From positions 8,928,001 to 8,992,000 of the forward strand of contig NC_057793.1 in assembly GCF_014905175.1 (NCBI RefSeq): a stretch of 64,000 bases of DNA. The letters run 5' to 3'. Below are positions 12,861 through 24,815 of the stretch, in pieces. This stretch comes from Aphidius gifuensis. Lineage: Eukaryota > Arthropoda > Insecta > Hymenoptera > Braconidae. The notes below the pieces were generated by a model, which made no database searches, was not told where the DNA came from, and saw only the letters and a list, made by a program, of their open reading frames with translations. A program made the position numbers and the translations under genes. Numbering within the stretch: position 1 is the stretch's first letter; the number at the start of each line of letters is the position of its first letter.

Positions 12861-13256
12861 TTTTTTTTTTTAAATTTTTTTCTATAATACGATATAATAT
12901 AATCGTCATCAAATAATTTATTTTACATTTCAAAGAAAAATTTGTGCGATTAATCGATTGACATATTTCTCAATATTAAAAATATAATTCAGCAACATGA
13001 TAACTTGAATTTTTTTTTTTTTTTGCAAATTACTGTTTAGAATTTTATGATACATTTTTTTATTATAAAAAAAAATATTACAAGTATAAATTCTTCAATT
13101 TACATATAAAAAAAAAAAAATAATAAAAAATCATCGACTAGATAAAAACTTACTTCGACTTGAGATGTGCAATGTTGGAACTCATTGTGAATACAATTTT
13201 TTGTATACTGCCAATTTTTGATAATTAAAAAAAAAAAACAATACGTTAAATTATTA

Positions 13257-13475
13257 TTAATTGCGGTATTGCAATTAAAATAAAAAAATGATTTGCCGAG
13301 TAAATCAAAACGACTATTTATCATGTCCCTAAATGATTAAAACATCATCATCATCATTTAATAGTTTATTCGACTTATTATTTTTATCAAACTCAGCAAT
13401 CAATTTGAAAACTATTGCGATAATTTTCACAATATTTACATTTAAAATACCATTTTTTATGAATAGTTATTTGTT
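13257..13475 (-). repeat. Inverted repeat matching 4385-4625
   Basis: Reverse complement of 4385-4625 with modest divergence, including the triplet run (cat repeats here) and the stretch atcaaactcagcaat. Confidence 0.8.
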
Positions 13476-14315
13476 TTAAGGGATTACCACCACCAATCAA
13501 AAACGCAGATAGAGCCTTGAAATTTTTTGAGCAGATTAATGAAATAATAATACATACGCTCAAATTTTTTGATAATTTTCTTGTAGCTAATTACTTAGTA
13601 ATTAATTACTAAAGTAGGCTACTTTTTTGAAAGTTATAAATAAAAACTTATGGACTCTGGATTTTAGTTTTTTCGAAACTTGGTTAGCCATTTTGGAACT
13701 CAATAGCTTTAAAAACACAATAGATAGAAATAATAATAATAAAGTTTTGATATTAAAATTAATAGGGCTTTGAAACCTTTTTTATTTTAAGTAAATCAAA
13801 ATAAATTTTTATCATTGTCTAAATATTCAAGTTCAATTCAAACAAGATTTTCTCCTTATTTTTATCTCGTTCAGCAATCAATTTGAAAACTATTATAAAT
13901 TTCATACAAAAGAGGTCTCTAGACAAATTGTATGTAATTGTTTTAAGTTTTGCTGGCAATTGCTTTGTTGTATTTGTCTGGGTATTGTGCAAGAAGTCTT
14001 CGTAAGCGTACATTGTTCATGTCGAATTACCCATCACCACCCATCACTGCACAGTAGCATTAAATATAGTATATGGTTGCATAAACTATACAGTTGTATA
14101 GTGATTAAAATATACCTATATAGATTATAGATCATAGTAATAAATAAAATATAATATGGCCGCTCAGACATGGACCCATGGACAATGTTTACATTTCATT
14201 TTAAATTGTTACCATTTGTTTCCATTTGTTAATATATAAAATAAAGTAATTAAATTACGTGATTATAATTAATTTTTAATTTCATTGACATAAATTGACA
14301 ATATTATTTAAAATA
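13476..14315. other. Intergenic sequence before the NEPRO-like gene
   Basis: Nothing beyond AT-rich sequence is supported. The short stretch tatggccgctcagacatgg (about 14155-14173) lies 140 bp before the next gene and may belong to its promoter or 5' UTR. Confidence 0.4.
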
Positions 14316-16005
14316 ATGGAAGCATTGTGGAATAAATTTGATTTAAATCGACCACCAACGAATTCATGGAGACCATCTCCAGGTGAATTTGGTGAGTAAA
14401 TAAATAATAATTCAAAAAAACATCTATATAATAATAATAATGATAATATTGCTTATAATTTTTCTAGATACAACGCATTTTATATGTGAAATAAATAAAT
14501 GTTTAAAAGATTCGTCGTTACAAAATACACTTCATACTGAAGCTGCACTATTGAGTCGTTTAATTTATCGAATGAAATGGAAATTTCGTAATGATAAAGG
14601 TTTAAAAAAATTAATCGTTCGTTATTAAATTATTTACATTTATCAATTGAAAAAGAATTTGATTATTTAAAAGATAATATTGTTATTGATAAAAATAATA
14701 TATTATTACCATCAAAACAAATGCTTGATTATGTTCTTGTTAAAATTCAAGGTTTTGCTAAATTAATGTGTAAAATTAAAAGTACTTGTATGGATGCTGC
14801 TAAATTTTTTAAAAGTAAAATTAATATTGGACATGCTTGGACCACGTCACTTATAGCTTATTCAGTTATTTCAAGACTTTGGTAAGCATAACAGAAAAAT
14901 GAATTTAACTTTTTATCAATGTTTGTTGATAAATCATTGATAAAAAAAATTAATACGAAGTTGGTCAGTATATAGTATTGATTATTTATTGTAAAATTTA
15001 ACTTTTATTTCTATTACAGGATATTATCTCAAGATTATGTTAAACAATGCTGTGATTGGTACAGAAATTTGTATATGTATCGTGATAAATTGAAATGTGT
15101 TGGTGTCAATTGGTTACCCAGCAATTACACATTTCCATTAGATTTAAAAGCTTGGCTTTCAGTCGAATGGGAAGAACAAAATGATAAATGGTTTGTTGAT
15201 TTGGAACTTATTGATGATTTTTTTTAATAGTCATTTTTCTATAAATATTTTGATGCTTTTCAACAGCCCAATCAAAGAAGATTTAACAAGCAGTATAGAT
15301 TAGCTGAAAATAAAATTCCAATAAATGCAGATTTATTAACTGTTTCTGATCTTGGTCGTAAGTATATTATTTATCTTGAAAATAGTTGTGTTTAATTCAT
15401 ATTTAACACCTGATAAAGCCATCAAAAAAATTACTTTTTGATTAATAATTGTAGTCCAATTAGAGACACGTTAAATTAAAAAGTTTTGTTTTTTTTTTTT
15501 TTAGAAAAAATATCACGTGAACTTTTCAAAGATTAAAAATCAAGTTGATTCATGCTCATTTTCTGTTCCTGATCTTGGTCGTAAGTTTTTTTTAAAAAAA
15601 TGAAATTTAAAAGCAAAAAAAAATATCTTTTCAATCAAAATTTATAATTTAAATTGTCGTTTCGCCTTGAGATAAAAATTTATATATATTATTTTCAGAA
15701 AAAATATTACGTGAATCTTGCACTTTTTATTTTTATATTTTAAATTTGTCTTTGATTTTTTTTTATATTTTTTATTGGTAATTTTTTTAGCTCAACTTCT
15801 AAAATCTATAAAAACAAAAGAAGATTTGGATAAATTATTGTCATTAGATTCTTATACAGGTCTGAACAAGTTACAGTGGAATATAATTAGAAAAAAAGTC
15901 AATAGAGCAATGGTAAAATTAGATAAATATCCATCGGACAATATGAAAAATAAATTACATATTGAAAAAATTATAAAATTTTTACAATCATGCATAATAA
16001 ATTGA
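14316..16005 (+). pseudogene. NEPRO-like gene, disrupted
   Basis: Exon 1 is 14316-14391 (donor gtgagt), exon 2 is 14468-14881 and exon 3 starts at 15020; all phases agree. The protein (MEALWNKFDL start; QMLDYVLVKIQGFAKLMCKI; HAWTTSLIAYSVISRLW) resembles the N-terminal domain of NEPRO, the nucleolus and neural progenitor protein, a nucleolar factor linked to RNase MRP/P in vertebrates. Exon 2 is broken by a one-base loss near 14612, after which the expected frame continues (RSLLNYL). Exon 3 meets two consecutive in-frame stops (15205-15230 region), with coding-like sequence beyond (AFQQPNQRRF). Further downstream, a splice-junction segment is duplicated: gatcttggtcgtaagt occurs at about 15345 and again at about 15570. 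A last coding-like exon, AQLLKSIKTKEDLDKLL, runs to 16005. This could be a pseudogene, or a functional gene carrying assembly errors in homopolymers. Confidence 0.6.
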
Positions 16006-16252
16006 TAAAATTATAAATTTAAAATTTTTTTATTTCAACTATTTTGTCAATTGTTTTCTTTTTTTTTTTTTTTCATATATAATTTGTTCTTTTGATGTTG
16101 AAAAAAAAGAAAAAAAAAAAAAAAATCATGTTGAATATATAGATAATAATTTGTGATTTATAATATATTTTTAAATATTATTTTATTATGTTGCAAATCA
16201 TTTTCAATTATATCGTTAATACATGGTCAAGAATATTGAAGATGAATATATT

Positions 16253-17656
16253 TTATACGTCATAAACAAGTTTAAGATGTCCATTATCTCTCATTGGACT
16301 TAGCCAAACTTTTAATCCAAGATTTGGCACACGTTTCTTCAAATTATTGAAGCAACATGCACGAAATTGACGAGTACCACAACTTGTAACACATTCACGT
16401 CCACACTGATCGCATGTCAGTGATTCTCCATATGTCCAAATTGCAAATACTAAAAAAAAAATAAGAATAATTTGAAATAAAACTCTCGTAGTCAATGAAA
16501 ATATTATAAATTTATTCAATACAAATAATAATTTAATGAATTTTAATTTTAAAATTAAAACTTTTATTATCAGGGGATGTTGAGAAAAGAAAAATTACAT
16601 CACGTCGATAAAAAATGAATAAATTTAATAAAAGTTTTTAATAGCACGTGCTAAGGAAAACCTTTGATCTCATATGAATTTTATTATTGTAATAATTATT
16701 ACCATAAATATTGAATAATCATCATTTAAATTTGGTATTACGGCTAATTATTACGGTCTGTACGGGAATTTCACCATCAAATCATAACGGAATTAAATAT
16801 CCTGATTAATAATTTAACAAAAAAAGAATAAATAACTTGAAGCTTGTATTGATATGAAAAACATGAACATCTTGGATAAATTGAAAATTAATTTATTTAA
16901 AAATTAATTAATTAGTCATCGTTTATTATAATGACTCGCTGTTATTATTATATCAAATTTAATTTTATTAATATTTTTTTTTATCTTTTAAATATTGTAT
17001 AAAATGTATATTTATTTTATTTATTTATTAAATTTATTAATAACACAATTATTATAAATCTTTGATAAATTTTGTAATTTATTAATTTTTTTACTTGCTA
17101 GTAGATATTTTAATTGTTGCATATTTTCTACCTGGTTTTTTATTTATTTATTTATTTATTTGATATTCTCTATTAAGCAGATATTATAATTATATTGTGA
17201 CTAGAATATTGAATCATGTAATCATTAAAATTTATAATGCAAAAATGTTATTATTATTTTAAATTGTATTATTTAAATTATTTTATTTAATTAGAGATGT
17301 CCAGCTCAATCAATATGTCATCCAAGAGGTTCAAGATTAGAAAGAGTATCAACATTGCAAGGTGTTAAAATCATTGAGACAGTTGATACATGTGATTGTT
17401 GGTCATCACAATTAAAATGCCGTAGAGTATTATTATTATTTTGGATATTTTAATCAAGATATTTAAATGATCAAAAATTTCATTTTTCAAACAACAAATT
17501 ACAATTATTCTGTCAATATATAAAAAAAGCTAAATCTATGTCTTGGACTTTGACAAAATTATTTCTTAGTAAAATATTCTCATAAAATAAATGATTAAAT
17601 GTTTAACGAAAATATTACTTACGTGCAATCAAAAAGACAATGCAAAATAGTTTCAT
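16253..17656 (-). CDS. Trissin: Trissin neuropeptide precursor
   Basis: There are two exons. Exon 17623-17656 encodes MKLFCIVFLIA; the donor is gtaagt in phase 1, and it joins exon 16253-16449. The 76-residue product starts with a signal peptide (about residues 1-19). The mature peptide follows: LTCDQCGRECVTSCGTRQF, then RACCFNNL, then a basic KKR cleavage site. The six cysteines in C-x2-C-x3-C-x3-C-x6-CC spacing are the hallmark of trissin, a cysteine-bridged insect peptide that activates its own G-protein-coupled receptor. The ORF without the upstream exon has a different, poor start, so the spliced form is preferred. The intron (16450-17622) contains an inverted copy of part of the cystine-knot gene at 21.1-23.6 kb. 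Trissin is a single-peptide precursor and nothing looks damaged. Confidence 0.92.
16880..17440 (+). repeat. Inverted copy of cystine-knot gene exon 3 and intron
   Basis: The segment is the reverse complement of about 21925-22460. It includes a coding fragment at 17294-17425 that matches the start of exon 3 of the cystine-knot gene (RCPAQSICHPRGSRLER), with its splice acceptor and about 400 bp of the preceding intron. Homology stops abruptly after the codons for SQLKCRR. It sits in the trissin intron on the strand opposite to trissin and is a non-functional gene fragment. Confidence 0.88.
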
Positions 17657-17815
17657 TTTTACAATTATTCAAAATCAAAATAAAAAAATAAATAAATAAA
17701 AAAATTGTAATCTTCTTTTTTTTTAATTTTAAAAATTCAATTAAATATTGATAAATTTAAAAGTTTATATCATATATTTAATTAAAAATTATTTTTTTAA
17801 AATCACTCACAATAT

Positions 17816-18035
17816 TTAAACAATAATATTAATTAATTAAAAATTTTTTTAAATATACAACAAGCATTTCTCTAACGTTGATCAAGTTGATCAGCTCTGA
17901 TGTAAAGTTCAAACGATACTTCAAGTTTCACGAAAGAGACTCAGCTTCTTTGATATTATCCTCTAGAAATTATTTCATCCCCACTATAATAATCTTCAGC
18001 CCTTGAGATCTGTTACATTTTCCCCTTTATATTCA
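17816..18035 (-). promoter_or_regulatory. Candidate trissin promoter and 5' UTR exon
   Basis: On the minus strand an ATATAAAGG box lies at about 18022-18030. It is followed by a comparatively GC-rich segment (17870-18000) and a gtgagt donor near 17816. A non-coding exon spliced to the trissin ATG exon is plausible from position and composition only. Confidence 0.35.
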
Positions 18036-18039
18036 TATA

Positions 18040-19140
18040 TATTTTTTTTTATTCTAATTTTCCTTCCTACCTCTTTTACAGGGCTTTCATACACATTAAA
18101 CACCCACACTTGTTGACGATACTGCACCTTCACAATCATCCACATCTGCATATTACCACAAATTATCATTTTTTGTTTTCTATCATTATAAATAATTATA
18201 AATTGTTATATCAGTTGTTGTTGTTGTTGAAATTGTATCTCAATAAATCTCAATTATTTTGGTCATTGATTTCATGCATTTTCATAATTGCATTTTTTTT
18301 TTTTTTTTTTTTGCTATACTGTGGCTTATCACGATAACAACATAAATTTATCAAAGTATCATTTTTCAAATTAATTACTATTTTGTTAATTTTGTGTTTT
18401 AAATTATTATAACAAAATTTTCATATAATTGATAGTGTTGTATAGTTGATATAGCTTTTTTTGTTAGTAAAACTTTCAAGATGATCATGTGTAATTTAAT
18501 CTTGTTGTACGTCATCAGATTTTTCCTTTTTCTTTTTTGTTATTTTGAATTTCATTGTTTTTTTTTTCATCCCCATGTTGATGAACACAATAAAATAACG
18601 TCTCATTCTCTTGTTTTTTTTTTTTTTTTTTCATTTTATGGACCCTAATATAAGCGTGCATATTATAAAAAATACATTTGAATAAAAAAATCATATGATC
18701 ATCGTGGTATTTTTGTATGTATATACTTTTTTTCTATATCATTAATTTGCTATCAGTATATATAAGGATGCTGGATATTTCCTTCTTATACTATCGTTGG
18801 TTACATATCTATTTATTTATTTTGTTTTGTGTTGCAATAATAATATACGTATCGTTTTTATTCCTTGATGTGTATAAATTATAATAAATCATTCAAAAAC
18901 ATTCAAATAATAAAAACAATTGTCGTCAGCTATGCTAAAACATATTTGAAAAAATAAAAAATTAATAAAATACAAATCAAATGCCTGAAAGATCGATGAC
19001 AGTTGTCATTTTTATAACAGGATTTATCTCTTACATGGAGTCGATTAAAATTCCAACTTATTGGTGTGATGTATTTCGATAACTGACCTTAAAAATTAAC
19101 AACTAATATTCAACAATTAACTAATAATTAGCACATATTT
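18040..19140. other. Intergenic sequence
   Basis: No gene is supported. The interval holds T-rich runs and AT-rich DNA between the trissin promoter region and the MITE copy at 19.2 kb. Confidence 0.45.
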
Positions 19141-19142
19141 CC

Positions 19143-19644
19143 GGTTCTGTTTGTATAAATAAATCTCAAAAATCCTACTTAAATTTTTCTTTTTTAAACA
19201 ATTAACCGAGGAGTTGATCATAATAGAAATCATGGTGTTAAATATTTTTGAATCAAGCATAAATCACGTGAAATTACAAGTAAATTTGATTTAAATTAAA
19301 TCAATTCAATCACAAATTGCGCTTCAATTATGTATGTAGATATTTTTAGTTATGAATTGTCAAACACTTATGTCAGTGTGTCAATTTATCTCGAGGTAAA
19401 AAATCATTTTAAAAAAAAGTTTTCATATAATTCGCATAAATAAATATATAAATAAATATAAAAAATACATTGATTGTTGAAAATATATTTGGAAATGTCC
19501 CTAAAAGTGTTGTCAATAATAATATAATTATATATTAAACCACTAATATTTTAAATCAAATTTAAATCATTTAAATCATCGGCAATTTTATTTAAAATTA
19601 AATCATTATATGTCTCCAAAATTTATTATATGAATAACCCCTCG
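19143..19644 (-). mobile_element. hAT-like MITE copy with captured Dscam1 flank
   Basis: Positions 19207-19644 are a reverse-complement copy of the roughly 435-bp element found at 53041-53474 and 56058-56493, with CGAGG/CCTCG ends. The adjoining 19143-19206 matches, in reverse complement, 53475-53538: the 8-bp target duplicate, the short Dscam1 intron and the first bases of exon 6.2 beyond the element. This copy has no matching target duplication at its two ends. Confidence 0.8.
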
Positions 19645-20249
19645 GTTTTCATATATTAATTTTTTTTTTTTGCAATGCTTGGTAATTTATTACTCATAGA
19701 TTAAAAAATATATAAAAAATTTTTGACAAATAAATTACAAAAAATCAAGAAAATAATGAAAATATAAATTTGATATTTTTAATTAACAACAAACAATGAA
19801 TTATGACTTAAAAGAATAAATATTTTCATGACCAATAATTTTAATTTAAAAAAAAAAAATACATATATATATTATTATTTTCTATAAATATCAATGACAG
19901 ATATTTGCATGTAGCTATCATCATCATCGATGAATTTTTCATCGATTAAATATCCAGCCAACACAATTATCCACATTGTCATCTTGATGATTATGAATAT
20001 ATGTTTAAACATTTAATATAGAGACACAAGATAAAGGAAGAATCTTATTAAATTACCATCTCGAGATGATGGTTTTAAAAAAAGAAGAAAAATAAAAAGA
20101 GAAGGCTGTTACCAGCCATATACACATTCGTGACTATTTCATTTATATATGATATAAAATGTTCTGGTGAAATGAACAAAAGTATCAGTTTATTACAGAC
20201 TGTTTTAGCACCTGGTACTGTTTGTTGTTCAATAGCAAATAAATATATC

Positions 20250-20721
20250 ATGTCACGTTATTCATTGATGTATTTATTAATTGCACTTGGTGTAACATGT
20301 TGTATAAATTCTGTTTGTAAGTAAAATAAAAATATAAATTAATATTTATTAATGTAATATAATTTTTTTTTATCAACTAATATAGATACAAAACCAATTC
20401 AAGTTTTAAAAAATATACCTGGTTATATTTCTGTCTACATAAGACATGGTGATGAACCACTTAATGAAATAAATCCTGAACTTGCTGATGCATTTAATGA
20501 AAATAATAATATGGTAATTTATCATTTAAAATAATATTTATTGTATTTATTTTTAATAATTATTAATATAACAGGATGTTGTACCAATGGAAAAAATTTC
20601 ATCAAAAGATTTTAGTTCAGTTGAGGATAAATTATTTGGCAGTGAATCGTTAAATTCACTTGTTATTTTTAACAAAGAAATACGTGAGTTGTCTCATTCA
20701 CGTTCATCAGTTCAGGTTTAA
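20250..20721 (+). CDS. Small secreted protein of unknown family
   Basis: Three exons are phase-compatible: 20250-20316 (donor gtaagt), 20386-20513 and 20575-20721. They give 113 residues. I chose the ATG at 20250 because MSRYSLMYLLIALGVTCCINS is a good signal peptide; an in-frame ATG at 20130 would add 40 residues in front. The rest is acidic and hydrophilic (KNIPGYISVYIRHGDEPLNE, FGSESLNSLVIFNKEI) with no cysteines after the leader and no dibasic processing sites or amidation glycines that would mark a classical neuropeptide precursor. I do not recognise it. It lies between trissin and the cystine-knot gene. Confidence 0.55.
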
Positions 20722-21084
20722 TTAAAAATAAACTAATGAAAGGAGAATAAAAGGAGAAGATCAGGGACGTGGCACCGAATACAACAACCGAGGACGTTTA
20801 TCTGTGGGCTATATGCAATCAGTCATTCCCCACTCATCATCATTTTTTTTTTATTTTTTCATATTTCCCTGTCGTCATATGTAGACCCAACAAAAAAAAA
20901 AAAAAACAAATGTGAATGTCAAATATAGCATATTTTTAAATTTAATAATAATTCATATATTCATTTCGAAAATGTTTTTTTTTTTTTTATTGATTTATCA
21001 TATTATACAAAAAAAATATAGAATTCATTATTTTAAAAATTTATTTCTATAACAAAATATATCATGATTTTAATAAAATTAATT

Positions 21085-23621
21085 TTAAATACATGCACAC
21101 TCGACAATTTGTATAATTTCACGTTTGAAGCCTCTTCGATTTCTATAAATGCAAAAATATAAAATTTAAATAATTTGTTAAAAATTAATTTTATTTATAA
21201 TGGATATTATAATTGACCTGTATTCGTGAATTTTAAATCTTGCTGGTGTACAACTATGCTGTTTTGTATATAAACTAGCAACACATATTGTTGGATTTTT
21301 TTTATCACGAAGAAGACAAGTTTCTGTTTTATTTCCAAGACATGAGCCAGTATTTCCAACACACTGACCAACATTGATATTCTGTTTTTAAATAAATAAA
21401 AAAATAATAATGATAATATTAAATGGGATTGTTATAAACAATAATTAATATTTAAATATTAAATTTATTTACTCGAACAACCGGTTTTACATCAGTTGTG
21501 TTAATGCCTTTTTTAATTTCAAGCTGGCTATAATCAAGGACACTCTCGGTACGATCCATTCTGTGACATTTTGATGCACATCCACATTTTTTAATTACCT
21601 GATAAACTTCATCGCCTGTATGAAAGAAATTTTTTTATATACATGCATATATAACTACGATATATTATACATAGAATAATTGAAAAAATATCAAAACAAA
21701 ATAAAAAATATAAAAAAATTAATTAATTAAATAATTACAGAAATAATTGATTATTAAAAATCCAACCATCTGGTCCTTTGATGCTGATTGTAGTATTCTT
21801 CAATGGTTTGCAATTTAATGATTTTGAACATGTACCATGACAATAGCCAACATCTATTGTTGCTTGATATGGTGTACCTGAATGAACAAGCTGTTCAAAT
21901 GATACTCTATTGCATTTTGATTGTGATGACCAACAATCACATGTATCAACTGTCTCAATGATTTTAACACCTTGCAATGTTGATACTCTTTCTAATCTTG
22001 AACCTCTTGGATGACATATTGATTGAGCTGGACATCTCTAATTAAATAAAATAATTTAAATAATACAATTTAAAATAATAATAACATTTTTGCATTATAA
22101 ATTTTAATGATTACATGATTCAATATTCTAGTCACAATATAATTATAATATCTGCTTAATAGAGAATATCAAATAAATAAATAAATAAATAAAAAACCAG
22201 GTAGAAAATATGCAACAATTAAAATATCTACTAGCAAGTAAAAAAATTAATAAATTACAAAATTTATCAAAGATTTATAATAATTGTGTTATTAATAAAT
22301 TTAATAAATAAATAAAATAAATATACATTTTATACAATATTTAAAAGATAAAAAAAAATATTAATAAAATTAAATTTGATATAATAATAACAGCGAGTCA
22401 TTACAATACACGATGACTAATTAATTAATTTTTAAATAAATTAATTTTCAATTTATCCAAGATGCGTATGATAATAGTAAATTAATTGATCGTACTATTG
22501 TCATAATTATTTTTCGACAATTTTAAGATATTCATAATCATCATTATTATGTTTACATGTCACTATGTATATTATTTTTATAATGATTTTTTTTTATTTT
22601 AAATACCTCATGTTTCTCATACCAAAACACGCTACGGTATTGAATCCATTTACGAATTATTTCACAATTTCATACCGAATTCAATCCATTTTAATTCTAT
22701 TTTCCCGAAGGTATACTTGAATAAACTTGATTTTTATATAATTTTTTATGTTTATTTATTATTTTATAATGAATTTGTTTATTGTTCAGAAAGTTTATAA
22801 TATTTTATTCTCATTCGGGAAAAACGATCGGGAATATGGAATTCGGGAAAATGGATTCGGGAATTCGGTATTCGGGAAATTGTCCGCCGGGAAAATGGTA
22901 ATTCGGGTAAATGGATTCGGGAAAATGACCGTGAATCCACGCTACAGGATGTTTACTTATTTTTTTATTTTTTTTTCACATGAATTATGAATTGAATTAT
23001 GAAAAATTAATTCACCTGAACTGCAGGACGACTAGCATCACCAGGATCATCAATGGTATGTTTTGGACAAACTTTACGACAATGTCCAGCATCAATAGTT
23101 ATTATTTCTCCCGATACACCTATAATACGTTATGTTTTTTAAATAAAAATATTCAAATCTCAACAAAATAAAAAACATCTATTATTTATAAACCAGAAAA
23201 ATAATTTTTATACATTCAATGATAAAATTGCATACAATAATTTGTGATGTGAATAACATGTTAATAATTATTTCGAAAAAAAAAAAAGGAAAAAAAATCT
23301 TGTTTAATACAATTGAGTTATCCACCATTGATGATAAATGATAATTATAATTAAACACAGCACATCCGGTATTCCACATGACATGCATTAACTTATTACA
23401 AGTATAACATGCTCATTGATATAAAATTCATGTTGTTTTTTTTTCTTTAAATTTTACTTGCCATGACCGACACTTATTTTTTTTTCATAACGTGCACAAC
23501 AATGATACTTTTTAATTGGTTCATCAGAGTAATAGTATTCATCTTGTGGTAAACTTGAATAAACAACCTTGCAATGTATTATAACCATTATAAATATTAT
23601 AAACAATAATTTATATATCAT
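21085..23621 (-). CDS. Secreted protein with repeated cystine-knot-like modules
   Basis: Six exons are deduced: 23462-23621, 23016-23119, 21767-22037, 21473-21615, 21218-21381 and 21085-21142. They give 299 residues and every phase agrees if intron 1 uses a GC donor (GCAAGT). A signal peptide covers residues 1 to about 22. The pattern V/A-G-x-C-x3-C recurs (IDAGHCRKVC, IDVGYCHGTC, and the looser INVGQCVGNTGSC). Each is closed by a C-x-C block (VDTCDCWSSQSKC, IKKCGCASKC, IVECACI). These resemble the strands of C-terminal cystine-knot domains of secreted growth factors and antagonists. I cannot name the gene, and a role as an extracellular ligand or matrix protein is inference. Part of exon 3 has been copied in inverted orientation into the trissin intron. 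A C-rich tract lies upstream (about 23800-23819). Confidence 0.75.
21925..22460 (-). repeat. Source of the inverted copy in the trissin intron
   Basis: This segment spans the first third of exon 3 and the adjacent intron of the cystine-knot gene and matches 16880-17440 in reverse complement. It is taken as the source because its coding part is continuous with an intact gene. Confidence 0.85.
22814..22930 (+). repeat. Degenerate ATTCGGGAAAATGG tandem repeat
   Basis: About 115 bp in an intron of the cystine-knot gene is built from variants of attcgggaaaatgg, with several aattc/gaatt pieces. It is conspicuously GC-richer than its surroundings. No function is evident. Confidence 0.6.
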
Positions 23622-24815
23622 TTTTGAATTTATAAAAAAAAAATATGTATAGACTGGTCAAGCAATTTACTAGTTGTGATATACTAACAATGATTTAATA
23701 TCAAAACTACCATTGGGGTTACTCAATGAATACGAATTGAGGTTTAAATAAATTGAATTTTAAATAGAAACATTTTATCCCCGCTATTTTTATTTTATCC
23801 CCCCCCCCCCCTCCCCCCGCTCATATTATTATTTAAATTGTTTTTTATTATTTCATATTAATAATTTAGTACAATAAATTTAAATATTTAATTTTGTTAT
23901 TTTTTACTTACTTTCATGTTAATAAAAAAAAAAATCTGAAAATAAATAATATTACTATTGAATTTATTTCAAATTAAAAACTAAAATATTTTTTATTTTT
24001 ATTTTTTTGACGTATGATAATTTTTTTATTTGATTTTTAATAATTTATTTTTTGTATTTTTTTATTAATCACTTTTTTTTTTTTTAAATTAATGACTATA
24101 TATATATTCAATGGACATTTGACGATGTATATATATGAATTTTAAAAATGGGATATTACAATAATTAATTATCACGTGAAAAAAAGGAAAAAAAAAATTA
24201 TTTGAATGATAAAAAATGTATACATATTTTAGGGTGATGATATCATTTACCTTTTTCTGACATGTATTCTTATTATTATTATGATTATAGTTATAATTTG
24301 TTTTTTTTTCATCGCATCTTAAAAATTTTGATATTGTTTTATTATTATTCTGACGGATGTATGATCCAATACAAGTATCTTGTGAAATAGATCTATTTTT
24401 TTTTTTTTTTTTTTTTAAATCGTATATTTTGAATCATTTTTTTTTTTTATTGAAATAATATAATTTATTGATTTAAACAATATTCGAAAAACCCCAAACA
24501 ACGATGAAAAATATATAATAACTTTGTGTTTTTTTTTTTTTTTAAATTTAAAATTAAATTAAATATATTTACAAATATGATAATAAAAAAATAAATCAAA
24601 AATTTTAAATTAAAATATATATTTTACTGAAAGTAATTAAATTATGAATAAAATTTATATTAAAATTAAAACAAAAAAAAAAAACAAACAAAAAATAATG
24701 ATGATATTGAAATTGAGACTAAAATTATTTTGTACAATTTTTTTTTTAAAGATGATAAATAATATATTTAATGATTTTGTTGTTGTATTATTTAAATAAT
24801 ATAAACAAAAATGAC

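Noticed and set aside
20130..20249. In-frame upstream ATG extending the small secreted protein
   Set aside because: It would bury the signal peptide 40 residues inside; the ATG at 20250 gives a normal secreted precursor.
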